DNA from: Isoptericola jiangsuensis | GTDB lineage: Bacteria; Actinomycetota; Actinomycetes; Actinomycetales; Cellulomonadaceae | Assembly: GCF_002563715.1 (NCBI RefSeq) | Contig: NZ_PDJJ01000001.1 | Coordinates: forward strand, 868,001 to 932,000 | Reading direction: 5' to 3' | DNA: 64,000 nt | In this document: one piece after another, positions 8,843 to 17,856 of the stretch | Layout of the letters: each line of letters begins with the position of its first letter | Numbering within the stretch: position 1 is the first letter of the stretch | Position numbers and translations under genes: made by a program | Notes under the pieces: model-generated | What the model was told of the DNA's origin: nothing | The model's database searches: none | The model's input: only the letters and a program-made list of their open reading frames with translations

Positions 8843-10554
8843 CCGCCCGCTACGTGATGGGGCCGGCGTACGTCGTCGTGCGGGGCGGCGCCGTGGTGCT
8901 GCTGCCGGAGAAGGTGACGCCCGAGCTCGTGGACGAGCTGTGGACGGTCCTCGGCGAGCGGACCGGCGTCGTCGCGGTCCTGGAGGTCCTCACGGGGTCG
9001 TTCGGGGCGTCCCTCGCGTCGCTCCCGCCCTTCGCGATGGCGGTCACCGACGGGCGCCGCGTGCAGGTCGCGGCCCGGGGCGGTGCCTCCGTGACGATCG
9101 CCCGCGAGGACGGCCGCGAGCACGTGTCCGGCGACGGTGTGACGACCTGGGCGGAGCGGGTGTTCGACGACGTCGTGGACCTGGCCGTGCAGGTCGGCGT
9201 GACCGAGTCGCGCGAGGACCTGGTCGACGCCCGGGGCCTGCCCCTGGGCGACGGCGTGGTGCTGGCCGCGTCGGTGGGCGTGCGCCTGACGGACTCCGCC
9301 GCGCCCGCCGCCGCGGCGCCGCGGCCGGTCCCGAGCGCCGAGCCGTGGGAGGCGGAGCCGCGCCACCGGCCGTCGTCGGCGTCGTCCGCCGCGTCTCCGG
9401 TCCCTGCGCCGCCTGGCCCGGGTCCCGGGTCGTCGACGTCCGCACCGGTGCCGCCGGTCCGGCCCTGGCTCGCGTCCGGTGACGCGCCGGTGAGCGGGGT
9501 GCCGTCCGACCCGGCCGACGCCGAGGCCACGATCGCGCCGGAGGCGACCATCGCGCCGGAGGCCACCATCGCGCCCGAGGCGACGTTCGCGCCCCTGCCG
9601 TCGTGGTCGGCGTCGACGCCGGACCCTGCGACGCCCACCGGGTCGGACGGTCCGTCCGCGAGCCCGTCCGACGCGCCGGGGGGCGCCCCGGACGTCCCGG
9701 CGGAGGCACCGCCGGAGGAGACCACGGGATTCGGCCACCTGTGGGGCTCCACGGTGATGCGCGGCGTCGAGGACGCCGCGGTCCGTCCGCCGGAGGAGAA
9801 CGAGGAGGAGGACGCCGCGTCGTCCCCCGCTCCGACCGCTGCGCCGGCTGCCGATCTACCGGCACCGCCGGCCCCCGACCCCGCCCTGCCCGCCGCGCCG
9901 GTGCCCGCGCCGCCGGGGCCGGCCGGGTTCGAGGACGAGATCGACGGGAGCACCGTGCTGTCGTCCGCCATCGCGGACCTGCGCGCCACGGCCCCTGCCC
10001 CGGGCCCGCTCCTCACCGGCGTCCCCGGGACCCCGGTCCCCCGGATCGGCGCGGTGCCGCCCGGCCCTGCGTTCGCGGCCACGCCGCCCCCGGCCCGCCC
10101 CACGATCCTCGCCCGCGAGTGCCCGCTCGGGCACCCGAACCCGCCCCAGCGGGACACCTGCGCGACGTGCGACCAGCCGCTGCTCGGCGAGGCCCGTCAG
10201 GTGGCGCGGCCCTCGCTGGGCACGCTGGCGGTGTCGGACGGGCCGCGGGTCGCGCTCGACCGCCCGGTCGTCGTGGGCCGTCGCCCGCGCTCGCCGCGCG
10301 TCACCGGCGACGACCTGCCACGGCTGGTCACCGTGCCCAGCCCGCAGCAGGACATCTCCCGCTCGCACCTCGAGGTGCGGCTGGAGGGCTGGCACGTGCT
10401 GGTCGGCGACATGAACACGACCAACGGGACCACGCTGCTGCGCTCGGGCCAGCCGCCCCTGCGCCTGCACCCCGGTGAGCCGGTCCTCGTGGTGGCGGGT
10501 GACGTCGTCGACCTCGGCGACGGCGTGACCCTGACGTTCGAAGGGATCCTCTGA
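8839..10554 (+). CDS. FHA domain protein with Pro-rich linker and zinc-knuckle
   Basis: The protein has 571 residues from ATG 8839; the frame is open upstream but that part lies inside the phosphatase gene. Residues 1-150 form a compact domain of unknown function (MTARYVMGPAYVVVRGG...). A roughly 270-residue low-complexity Pro/Ala/Asp linker follows, including a short tandem peptide repeat (ATIAPE, three to four copies near residue 230). Then come a CxxxH...CxxC zinc-knuckle-like motif near 424-440 and a C-terminal FHA domain at about 465-560 with the RSHLEVR and TTNGTT signatures. It corresponds to 'fha' of the PFNA cluster and is a likely kinase substrate or adaptor. The stop is 1 base before the kinase GTG. 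Confidence 0.85.
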   Translation: MTARYVMGPAYVVVRGGAVVLLPEKVTPELVDELWTVLGERTGVVAVLEVLTGSFGASLASLPPFAMAVTDGRRVQVAARGGASVTIAREDGREHVSGDGVTTWAERVFDDVVDLAVQVGVTESREDLVDARGLPLGDGVVLAASVGVRLTDSAAPAAAAPRPVPSAEPWEAEPRHRPSSASSAASPVPAPPGPGPGSSTSAPVPPVRPWLASGDAPVSGVPSDPADAEATIAPEATIAPEATIAPEATFAPLPSWSASTPDPATPTGSDGPSASPSDAPGGAPDVPAEAPPEETTGFGHLWGSTVMRGVEDAAVRPPEENEEEDAASSPAPTAAPAADLPAPPAPDPALPAAPVPAPPGPAGFEDEIDGSTVLSSAIADLRATAPAPGPLLTGVPGTPVPRIGAVPPGPAFAATPPPARPTILARECPLGHPNPPQRDTCATCDQPLLGEARQVARPSLGTLAVSDGPRVALDRPVVVGRRPRSPRVTGDDLPRLVTVPSPQQDISRSHLEVRLEGWHVLVGDMNTTNGTTLLRSGQPPLRLHPGEPVLVVAGDVVDLGDGVTLTFEGIL

Positions 10555-10555
10555 G

Positions 10556-12223
10556 GTGAGCAGCAAGCGCACGCCGTCGCCGCCGCCCCAGATCGACGGC
10601 TTCGAGTACCTCTCGCTCATCGGGTCGGGCGGGTTCTCCGACGTCTTCCTGTACCAGCAGCGGCGCCCGCGCCGCCGCGTCGCGGTCAAGGTGCTGCTGC
10701 ACGAGTGGACGAACGAGGGGCAGCGCGAGGCGTTCGACGCCGAGGCCGACCTCATGGCCACCCTGTCCACGCACCCGTCGATCGTCACGATGTACGAGGC
10801 GGACGTCGCGGAGGACGGTCGCCCGTACCTCGCGATGGAGTACTGCTCGCGCCCCAACCTCGGCTCGCGCTACCGCAGCGAGCGGCTCAGCGTCGCGGAC
10901 GTGCTGCGCATCGCCGTGCAGATCTCCGGCGCGGTGGAGACGTCGCACCGCGCGGGCATCCTGCACCGAGACATCAAGCCCGCGAACATCCTGGTCACCG
11001 AGTACGGCCACCCGGCGCTGACGGACTTCGGCATCTCCTCGACCCTCGACGACGCGGGCCGCGCGGAGGGCATGAGCATCCCGTGGTCCCCGCCGGAGTC
11101 GTTCGGCGACCCGCCCGGCACCGGCGTCGGGACGGACGTGTGGGGCCTGGCCGCGACGACGTACTCGCTGCTGGCGTCGCGGACGCCGTTCGAGGTGCCG
11201 GGCGGCACGAACTCCAGCGCGGACCTGGTGTCGCGCATCGAGACGGCGCCGCTGCAGCCCACCGGTCGCACCGACGTCCCGGCGTCGCTGGAGCGGGTGC
11301 TGAGCACGGCGATGGCGAAGAACCCGGCCGCCCGCTACCCGACGGCGCTGGCGTTCGCCCGCGCGCTCCAGGCGGTGCAGACGGAGCTGTCGTTCGCGGT
11401 GACGCCCATCGACCTGCTGGACGACGCGGGGCTGGTGCACGAGACCGACACCTCGGCCGCGTCCGGCGGGAGCGCGGACGACGAGGACGACGTCGGCACG
11501 CGCCTGCGCGAGGTCGTCTCGGTCGACCCGCGCGGTCCGGGCGCGGGCGGTGCGTCGTCCGCGTCGTCGCCGACGTCGATGACCTCCGTCCCGACGTCCT
11601 GGTCGACGGCGGGCACGACGGGCACCGCCGGGGGCGGCTGGGCGGCCACGGGCTCGCGGCCCGGGACGCAGGGTGCGCCGGTCGCGACCGCGCAGCTGGC
11701 ACCCGACCTCGGGGACACCGTGCACCGGGCGGTCGCGTCGGCCGCGAACCCGGAGCCGGCCCCGGCACCCGCGGCGGAGCCCGCCGCCCGGCCCCGCGGT
11801 GCGGTCGGAGCCCTGGTGGCGGTGGCCCTCGTGGCGGTGGCGGCGGTCGTGGCGCTCCTGGTCGTCCTGCTGGGGCCGGACGACGAGGACACGCCGGCGG
11901 CCCAGGAGACCACGGCGGCGCCGGTCGACGACGCCGGCCCACCGGCCGACAACCTCGGCGGGATCGTGCCCGCCGTGCGGGAGCTGTCCGGCGAGGTGCA
12001 GGGTGACGAGGTGGTTTTCACGTGGACCAACCCCGAGCCGCAGGACGGCGACGCGTACGGGTGGCGGGTGCCGACGATCGGTGAGGGCACCCCCTACACG
12101 ACGGTGCCGGACCCGACGGTCACGGTGCCGCGCGCCGACGCTGGCGAGACCTGCGTCGAGGTGGTCGTGATCCGCTCCGGCGCCGGGTCGTTCGAGCCGA
12201 AGATCGCGTGCGTCGATGGCTGA
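10556..12223 (+). CDS. Transmembrane Ser/Thr protein kinase (Pkb2-like)
   Basis: The protein has 555 residues with a GTG start. The kinase domain covers about residues 13-275, with a Gly-rich loop GSGGFSDVF, Lys45 in VAVKVL, catalytic Asp139 in HRDIKPANIL and DFG Asp157. A low-complexity juxtamembrane region leads to one TM helix at about 415-441 and an outer domain of about 100 residues. That domain reads like an Fn3/Ig fold (VVFTWTNPEPQDG, YGWRVPT, CVEVVVI) rather than PASTA repeats. The domain order is that of a receptor kinase. It matches 'pkb2' of the PFNA cluster. The 3' end overlaps the following FHA-like gene by 8 bases. Confidence 0.93.
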   Translation: MSSKRTPSPPPQIDGFEYLSLIGSGGFSDVFLYQQRRPRRRVAVKVLLHEWTNEGQREAFDAEADLMATLSTHPSIVTMYEADVAEDGRPYLAMEYCSRPNLGSRYRSERLSVADVLRIAVQISGAVETSHRAGILHRDIKPANILVTEYGHPALTDFGISSTLDDAGRAEGMSIPWSPPESFGDPPGTGVGTDVWGLAATTYSLLASRTPFEVPGGTNSSADLVSRIETAPLQPTGRTDVPASLERVLSTAMAKNPAARYPTALAFARALQAVQTELSFAVTPIDLLDDAGLVHETDTSAASGGSADDEDDVGTRLREVVSVDPRGPGAGGASSASSPTSMTSVPTSWSTAGTTGTAGGGWAATGSRPGTQGAPVATAQLAPDLGDTVHRAVASAANPEPAPAPAAEPAARPRGAVGALVAVALVAVAAVVALLVVLLGPDDEDTPAAQETTAAPVDDAGPPADNLGGIVPAVRELSGEVQGDEVVFTWTNPEPQDGDAYGWRVPTIGEGTPYTTVPDPTVTVPRADAGETCVEVVVIRSGAGSFEPKIACVDG

Positions 12224-12929
12224 GCTGGCGCTGGAGTTCGCGGGGGAGTGGTTCCACCCCGACCCGCAGGAGGTGTTCGAGATCGGGCGCGAGGGCGACC
12301 TCGAGCTCGACGACAACCCGTACCTGCACCGCCGGTTCCTGCGGATCACGCACGACGGCGGCCTGTGGTGGCTCGCGAACGTCGGCGCGCGCCTCGCGGT
12401 GACGGTGTGCGACGCCGGCGGCGGCGTGCAGTCCTGGGTGTCCCCGGGGACGTCGCTGCCGCTGGTGTTCCCCGCGACGTCGATCGTCTTCACCGCGGGT
12501 CCCACGACGTACGAGCTGCTGGCCCGGCTGGCGCCCGCCCCGTACGCGCAGATCCGCACCGAGGAGCCCGAGGGCGGGGCCACGACGATCGGGATGATCC
12601 CGTTCACCGTCAGCCAGCGTCAGCTCGTGGTCGCGCTGTGCGAGCCGATGCTGCGCCGTGACGGCACGGGGCTGTCGCAGATCCCGTCGTCGGCGGACGC
12701 CGCGGCCCGGCTCGGGTGGTCGACGACGCGGTTCAACCGCAAGCTCGACAACGTGTGCTCCAAGCTGGACCGGATCGGCGTGCGGGGGCTGCGGGGCGGC
12801 ACCGGCGGGCCTGCGGCGAACCGGCGTGCGCGCCTGGTCGAGTACGCGGTGGCGTCCCGGCTGGTGACCGCGCAGGACCTGCCGCTGCTGGACGTCGACT
12901 CCGCCGACGACGGCGAGGCCGCGTCGTGA
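12216..12929 (+). CDS. FHA-like / helix-turn-helix protein
   Basis: The protein has 237 residues. The first ~105 read as a degenerate FHA fold (FEIGREGDLELDDNPYLHRRFLRI, then the strands of the second sheet). After a short linker, about residues 125-180 look like a winged or LuxR-like helix-turn-helix: TVSQRQLVVALCEP...SSADAAARLGWSTTRFNRKLDNVCSKL. The pattern suggests a DNA-binding protein controlled by binding of a phosphorylated partner. It starts inside the last codons of the kinase gene, so it is co-translated with it. No family name is certain; it could instead be a non-DNA-binding FHA adaptor. Confidence 0.75.
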   Translation: MAELALEFAGEWFHPDPQEVFEIGREGDLELDDNPYLHRRFLRITHDGGLWWLANVGARLAVTVCDAGGGVQSWVSPGTSLPLVFPATSIVFTAGPTTYELLARLAPAPYAQIRTEEPEGGATTIGMIPFTVSQRQLVVALCEPMLRRDGTGLSQIPSSADAAARLGWSTTRFNRKLDNVCSKLDRIGVRGLRGGTGGPAANRRARLVEYAVASRLVTAQDLPLLDVDSADDGEAAS

Positions 12930-12939
12930 GGGGCGTCCG

Positions 12940-13197
12940 GTGAGCGGCGGCACGCGCCCCCCGTGGTGGCAGCTCGTCGTCGTGCTCGCCGTCGCCGGGG
13001 CGGCGATCGCGTTCGTCGTGACGTACGCCGTCGGTGTCGTCTCGGACGGCGCGGGCACCGGTGACCCGGCGGACTTCTACCGGGCGGTCGGCCGCGAGCT
13101 GACCGACCCGGGCACCTGGCGCGTCACCGCCGTCGGGGCCCTCGTGGGCGCCGTCGTCGGGGGCGTCCTCGCCCTGCTGGGGCGCCGGAGCAGTTGA
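12940..13197 (+). CDS. Small two-TM membrane protein
   Basis: This 85-residue protein starts with GTG 10 bases after the preceding stop. It has two hydrophobic segments, at about residues 9-31 and 63-80, joined by a polar loop (SDGAGTGDPADFYRAVGRELTDPGTW). No family is recognised. Its place between the signalling genes and the FtsK/SpoIIIE ATPase suggests a small membrane component of the same system. The coding call rests on its tight spacing and clear hydrophobic pattern. Confidence 0.65.
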   Translation: MSGGTRPPWWQLVVVLAVAGAAIAFVVTYAVGVVSDGAGTGDPADFYRAVGRELTDPGTWRVTAVGALVGAVVGGVLALLGRRSS

Positions 13198-13264
13198 CCT
13201 GGCGGCGCGACCCGCCCGCGGGCCCCGTGCCCGCACCCCGTGACGGAACGACCCGAGGAGAACG

Positions 13265-16200
13265 ATGCGCGTCAAGGTGACGCTGCGGCGCCCGGACACC
13301 ACGCACGACGACGTGGTCGTCACCGCGGACGCCGGTGCGACGATCGGCGAGGTCGCGGCGACGATCGCCCGCGTGGACCCCGGTGCCGCCGGCGGTCCGG
13401 GCGACCGCCCGCGCACGCTGGAGGCGCGCCTGCCCGGGCAGGACACCCCCGTCCGGCTGCCGGCCGACGCCGCGCTGGGCGAGGCGTGGATCGGGTCGGG
13501 TGCCGAGGTGGCCGTGGTGGACACCGACCGGCCGGGCTTCGAGTACGCGTCGTCCCGGGACACCCGGGCCACGCTGCGGTTCGCCGACGGCTCCGTGCTC
13601 GACCTGCCCGAGGGCAGCTGGGTGCTGGGACGTGCGGCGGGCAGCGACGTCGTGCTCAACGACCCGTTGGTCTCCAAGCGGCACCTGCGCCTCGACGTCG
13701 GGGACGTCGTGGACGTGGTCGACCTGGGGTCGGCGAACGGCATCCTGGTCGACGGTGACCACGTGCAGCGCCTGCGCGTCGAGGGCACGCAGCGGATCGT
13801 CGTCGGGGACACGACGATGACGATCGAGCGGCGCCGCCCGCAGCACCTGACGGGCGTCGCGCCGAAGGCGGGGCCGGTCCCGTTCACGCGGTCGCCGCGC
13901 GTGGAGGCCCGCTACAACGGTGCGGAGTTCGACGCCCCGGACGTGCCGAAGGAGACCGACCCGCAGCCGTTCCCGCTCCTGGCGATGATCGCGCCGATGC
14001 TCATGGGCGGGGCGATGTTCATCGCGCGCGGCAGCGTGCTCTCCCTGATGTTCATGGCGATGACGCCGATCATGCTCGTGGGCAACTACCTCACCCGCGG
14101 GCGGCAGGAGCGCAAGCGCAAGGAGCGCGACATCGCGCGCTTCACCGAGCGGCTCGACGGGCTGCGCGAGGAGCTCGCCGGCGAGGAGGACACCGAGCGG
14201 GCCGTCCGGCTGCGCGAGGCCCCCGCGACCCAGCACGTGTTCGTCGAGGCCATGCGCCACGGCCCCCTGCTGTGGACGCGCCGCCCCGAGCACTGGAGCT
14301 TCCTCAACGTCCGGTTCGGCATCGGCACCATGCCGTCGCGCAACCGCGTCAAGGACACCGACCGCGGCGCGATGATCAAGGAGTACCGCGAGAAGCTCGA
14401 CGAGGTCGTCGACACCTACCGCGACATCTCGGGCGTCCCCGTCGTGGAGAACCTCTACGACGCCGGCGCGATCGGTTTCGCGGGCCCGCCGGCGCGGGTC
14501 GTGGGCAGCGTCAACGCCGCCCTGCTGCAGCTCACCGGCCTGCACTCGCCCGCCGAGGTCGTCGTCACGGGCATGGTGAGCCCCGCGTGGACGCAGCACC
14601 TGCAGTGGCTCACCTGGATCCCGCACACCTCGTCGCCGCAGAGCCCCGTCGAGGGCCACCACCTCGCGGACTCCGCCAGCGGCGCCGCCCGGCTGGTCGC
14701 GGAGCTCGAGGAGCTCGTCACGACGCGCCTGCGCGCCGCCCGGGGGGCCCGGCGCCGCGGGGCCGTCGACACCGACGACGCCGCCCTGGAGCGCGGCGCC
14801 GACGTCGGCGCGGACGCCCAGCAGGCGGGCACGCCGTCCCCCGTGCCGGCCGTGGTCGTCGTCATCTCCGACGACATCGACGTCGATCGGGCCCGGCTGA
14901 TCCAGCTCGCCGAGCAGGGCCCCGACGCGGGCGTCTTCCCGCTGTGGCTGGCCGCCGACCCCGCGAACCTCCCGGCCGCGTGCCGCACGTTCGTCGACCT
15001 CGGCGAGGCCGGCCCGCGGGTCGGCATGGTCCGGCTCGGCCGGTGGGTCGACGACGTCGAGCTGGAGGAGCTGGACCCCGCCTCCGCGCTCGACTACGGG
15101 CGGCGCCTCGCGCCCGTCTTCGACGCGGGCGCCATCGTCGAGGACTCGTCCGACCTGCCCCGGTCGGTGTCCGTGCCGGCGCTGCTGGGCCACGACCTGT
15201 TCGAGGACCCGGGCGCCGTCGTGGAGCGCTGGCGCCAGAACCTGTCGATCTACGACCGCACCCAGGTCAGCCCGCGCAAGCGTGCCGGGTCGCTGCGTGC
15301 GATCGTCGGGTCGGCCGGTCTGGACGCCCAGCACCTGGACCTGCGCAGCCAGGGGCCGCACGCCCTGGTGGGCGGCACCACCGGCGCCGGGAAGTCGGAG
15401 TTCCTCCAGGCGTGGGTGCTCGGCATGGCCGCCGAGTACAGCCCCGACCGCGTGACGTTCCTGTTCGTGGACTACAAGGGCGGGTCGGCGTTCGCGGACT
15501 GCGTCCAGCTGCCGCACTGCGTGGGTCTGGTCACCGACCTGTCCCCGCACCTGGTGCTGCGGGCGCTCACGTCGCTGCGCGCCGAGCTGCACCACCGCGA
15601 GCACCTGTTCAACCGCAAGAAGGTCAAGGACCTCCTGGAGCTGGAGAAGCGCGGGGACCCGGAGACGCCGCCGGCGCTCGTCATCGTCATCGACGAGTTC
15701 GCGGCCCTCGTCGGGGACGTGCCGGAGTTCGTCGACGGCGTCGTGGACGTCGCGCAGCGCGGACGCTCGCTCGGCATCCACCTCATCATGGCCACCCAGC
15801 GTCCCGCGGGCGTCATCAAGGACAACCTGCGCGCCAACACCAACCTGCGCGTCGCGCTGCGCATGGCCGACGAGTCGGACTCCAGCGACGTCGTCGACAT
15901 CAAGGACGCTGCGCACATCGACCCGTCGATCCCCGGCCGCGGCGTCGTCAAGACGGGTCCGGGGCGCCTCCAGGCGTTCCAGTCCGGCTACGCCGGCGGG
16001 TGGAGCACCCGGTCGCCGGAGCGCGCCGCGATCCGGGTCGCCGGCCTGCACTTCGGACGCGAGGAGCGCTGGGAGGAGCCGACCCTCGACACCCCGGAGG
16101 AGGACGTCGACCTCGGCCCGAACGACCAGCAGCGGCTCGTCGCACGCATCACCGAGGCGTTCTCGGCGGCCCGGCTGCCCGCGCCGCGCCGACCGTGGCT

Positions 16201-17734
16201 CGACTCGCTGGCGGACGTCTACGACCTCACCCGCCTGCACCAGCGCACGGACACCGAGATCCTCGTGGGTGTCGCGGACATCCCCGAGGCGCAGGCGCAG
16301 CGGCCGGTCTACTTCAACCCGGACACCGACGGACACCTGGGCGTCTACGGCACGAGCGGCGCGGGCAAGTCGACGGCGCTGCGCAGCATCGCCACCGCCG
16401 CCGGCATCACGCCCCGCGGCGGTCCGGTGCACGTCTACGGCCTGGACTTCGCGGCCGGTGCGCTGCGGATGCTGTCGTCCCTGCCGCACGTCGGCACGGT
16501 CGCCCGCGGCGACGACGTCGAGCGCGTCGTCGGCCTCATGCGGATGCTGCGCGACGAGCTGGTGCGCCGCGGGGAGGCGTTCGCCGCGGTGTCGGCGTCC
16601 AGCGTTACCGAGTACCGGCGCCTCACCGGCCAGCAGGGCGTGCCCCGCATCCTGCTCCTCGTCGACGGGTTCCCCGCGTTCCGCGACGACTTCGAGGTGG
16701 GTGCGGGCCGCTCGGAGTGGTTCGACGCGTTCCGCGACATCCTCAACGACGGCCGTGCGCTCGGCATGCACGTCGTGTTCACCGCCGACCGGTCCGGCGC
16801 GGTGCCGACCTACGTGCGGTCGATGGTGCAGCGCAACCTGCTGCTGCGCATGACGGACGACGGCTACCTGGCGTTCAACGCGCCCCGCGACGTCATCACG
16901 GCGGACTCGCCGAACGGCCGGGCGCTGCTCGACGGCCTCGAGCTGCAGGTCGCGGTCATCGGCGGCACCCCGTCGGTGTCGGCGCAGGCCGCCGCCACGG
17001 AGAAGCTCGGCCGGTCCATGGTGGAGGCCGGCGTGCGTCCGGCGCCCGCCGTGCGGGTCCTGCCCACGCAGTACCGGCAGGCGGAGCTGCCGCCCGCCGT
17101 CGACGGACGGCCGGTGCTCGGCCTCGACTCGCTCGGCATCGCGCCGCTGCCGTTCGAGCCGACGGGCACGATGGTGGTCGCCGGCCCGCCGGGGGCGGGA
17201 CGCTCGAACGCGCTCGTCGCCATCGGGCGTGCCGTGCTGCGCGCGAACCCCGACGCGCGGCTCTACCTGTTCGCGCAGGCCCGCTCCGCGATCGCGGACC
17301 AGCTGCCCTGGGCGGACGTCGCGACGGGCGTGGAGAAGGTCAAGGGGCTGGCCGCCGACCTGCTCGCCGCGGTCCAGGACGAGGACGTCTCGCCCGGGAT
17401 CGTCGTGGTGGTCGAGGCGATCAACGAGTACCTGCAGACACCCGCCGACAAGGCGATCCAGGACCTCACCAAGGCGATCCGCAGCAGCGAACACCTGCTC
17501 GTCGCGGAGGCCGAGACCGGGGCGTGGGGCGCGACGTGGCCGCTGTTCGGCGAGGTGAAGAACGGCCGCCGCGGCCTGCTGCTCCAGCCGGAGAACCTCG
17601 ACGGCGACACGATCCTCAAGACGTCGCTGCCGCGGTCCGGCAAGGGCGAGTTCCCGCCCGGGCGCGGCGCGTGGGTCGCCCGGGGCAAGCACACGCGGGT
17701 CCACCTCCCGTTCGTCCTGGACGAGCAGGGGTAG
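13265..17734 (+). CDS. FHA-FtsK/SpoIIIE ATPase, EssC/EccC-type motor of a type VII secretion-like system
   Basis: The protein has 1489 residues. An N-terminal ubiquitin-like beta domain spans 1-90 and an FHA domain about 92-188 (VLGRAAGSDVVLNDPLVSKRHLRL). Two close membrane segments lie at about 237-277. Three tandem FtsK/SpoIIIE ATPase modules follow, with Walker A at GTTGAGKS (Lys710), GTSGAGKS (Lys1035) and PPGAGRS, where Arg1313 replaces the Lys. The first module has Walker B VIVIDEFAAL. This is the organisation of EssC: it powers export of WXG100-type substrates, which bind the C-terminal module. No EccB, EccD, EccE or mycosin gene is visible nearby, so the machine is a reduced T7SS. ATG 13265 has an aggag Shine-Dalgarno. 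Confidence 0.93.
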   Translation: MRVKVTLRRPDTTHDDVVVTADAGATIGEVAATIARVDPGAAGGPGDRPRTLEARLPGQDTPVRLPADAALGEAWIGSGAEVAVVDTDRPGFEYASSRDTRATLRFADGSVLDLPEGSWVLGRAAGSDVVLNDPLVSKRHLRLDVGDVVDVVDLGSANGILVDGDHVQRLRVEGTQRIVVGDTTMTIERRRPQHLTGVAPKAGPVPFTRSPRVEARYNGAEFDAPDVPKETDPQPFPLLAMIAPMLMGGAMFIARGSVLSLMFMAMTPIMLVGNYLTRGRQERKRKERDIARFTERLDGLREELAGEEDTERAVRLREAPATQHVFVEAMRHGPLLWTRRPEHWSFLNVRFGIGTMPSRNRVKDTDRGAMIKEYREKLDEVVDTYRDISGVPVVENLYDAGAIGFAGPPARVVGSVNAALLQLTGLHSPAEVVVTGMVSPAWTQHLQWLTWIPHTSSPQSPVEGHHLADSASGAARLVAELEELVTTRLRAARGARRRGAVDTDDAALERGADVGADAQQAGTPSPVPAVVVVISDDIDVDRARLIQLAEQGPDAGVFPLWLAADPANLPAACRTFVDLGEAGPRVGMVRLGRWVDDVELEELDPASALDYGRRLAPVFDAGAIVEDSSDLPRSVSVPALLGHDLFEDPGAVVERWRQNLSIYDRTQVSPRKRAGSLRAIVGSAGLDAQHLDLRSQGPHALVGGTTGAGKSEFLQAWVLGMAAEYSPDRVTFLFVDYKGGSAFADCVQLPHCVGLVTDLSPHLVLRALTSLRAELHHREHLFNRKKVKDLLELEKRGDPETPPALVIVIDEFAALVGDVPEFVDGVVDVAQRGRSLGIHLIMATQRPAGVIKDNLRANTNLRVALRMADESDSSDVVDIKDAAHIDPSIPGRGVVKTGPGRLQAFQSGYAGGWSTRSPERAAIRVAGLHFGREERWEEPTLDTPEEDVDLGPNDQQRLVARITEAFSAARLPAPRRPWLDSLADVYDLTRLHQRTDTEILVGVADIPEAQAQRPVYFNPDTDGHLGVYGTSGAGKSTALRSIATAAGITPRGGPVHVYGLDFAAGALRMLSSLPHVGTVARGDDVERVVGLMRMLRDELVRRGEAFAAVSASSVTEYRRLTGQQGVPRILLLVDGFPAFRDDFEVGAGRSEWFDAFRDILNDGRALGMHVVFTADRSGAVPTYVRSMVQRNLLLRMTDDGYLAFNAPRDVITADSPNGRALLDGLELQVAVIGGTPSVSAQAAATEKLGRSMVEAGVRPAPAVRVLPTQYRQAELPPAVDGRPVLGLDSLGIAPLPFEPTGTMVVAGPPGAGRSNALVAIGRAVLRANPDARLYLFAQARSAIADQLPWADVATGVEKVKGLAADLLAAVQDEDVSPGIVVVVEAINEYLQTPADKAIQDLTKAIRSSEHLLVAEAETGAWGATWPLFGEVKNGRRGLLLQPENLDGDTILKTSLPRSGKGEFPPGRGAWVARGKHTRVHLPFVLDEQG

Positions 17735-17748
17735 CGTCCACCCGGCGA

Positions 17749-17768
17749 GATGGGGAGTTCTCCCCATC
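17749..17768 (+). terminator. Hairpin downstream of the EssC-like gene
   Basis: A perfect 8-bp stem (gatgggga / tccccatc) with a 4-nt loop begins 15 bases after the ATPase stop. No T-run follows. It may act as a partial terminator or RNA-stability element separating the ATPase from the WXG100 gene. Confidence 0.4.
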
Positions 17769-17856
17769 GACGCCCCGGGCATCGGTCACTAGTGTCGGGT
17801 CCGACGACGGACCGACCCGCACGGGTCGGGTTCATCCACTCACGAGGAGCAATGTC

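Noticed and set aside
13124-17782. 1552-codon open frame on the reverse strand
   Set aside because: It is antisense to the EssC-like ATPase and follows its codon pattern. The product is Arg/Gly/Val/His low-complexity with no domain. This is typical of very high GC DNA.
17852-17856. ATG at 17852 as WXG100 start
   Set aside because: It is out of frame with the WXG100 protein. ATG 17857 gives the full 98-residue family length.
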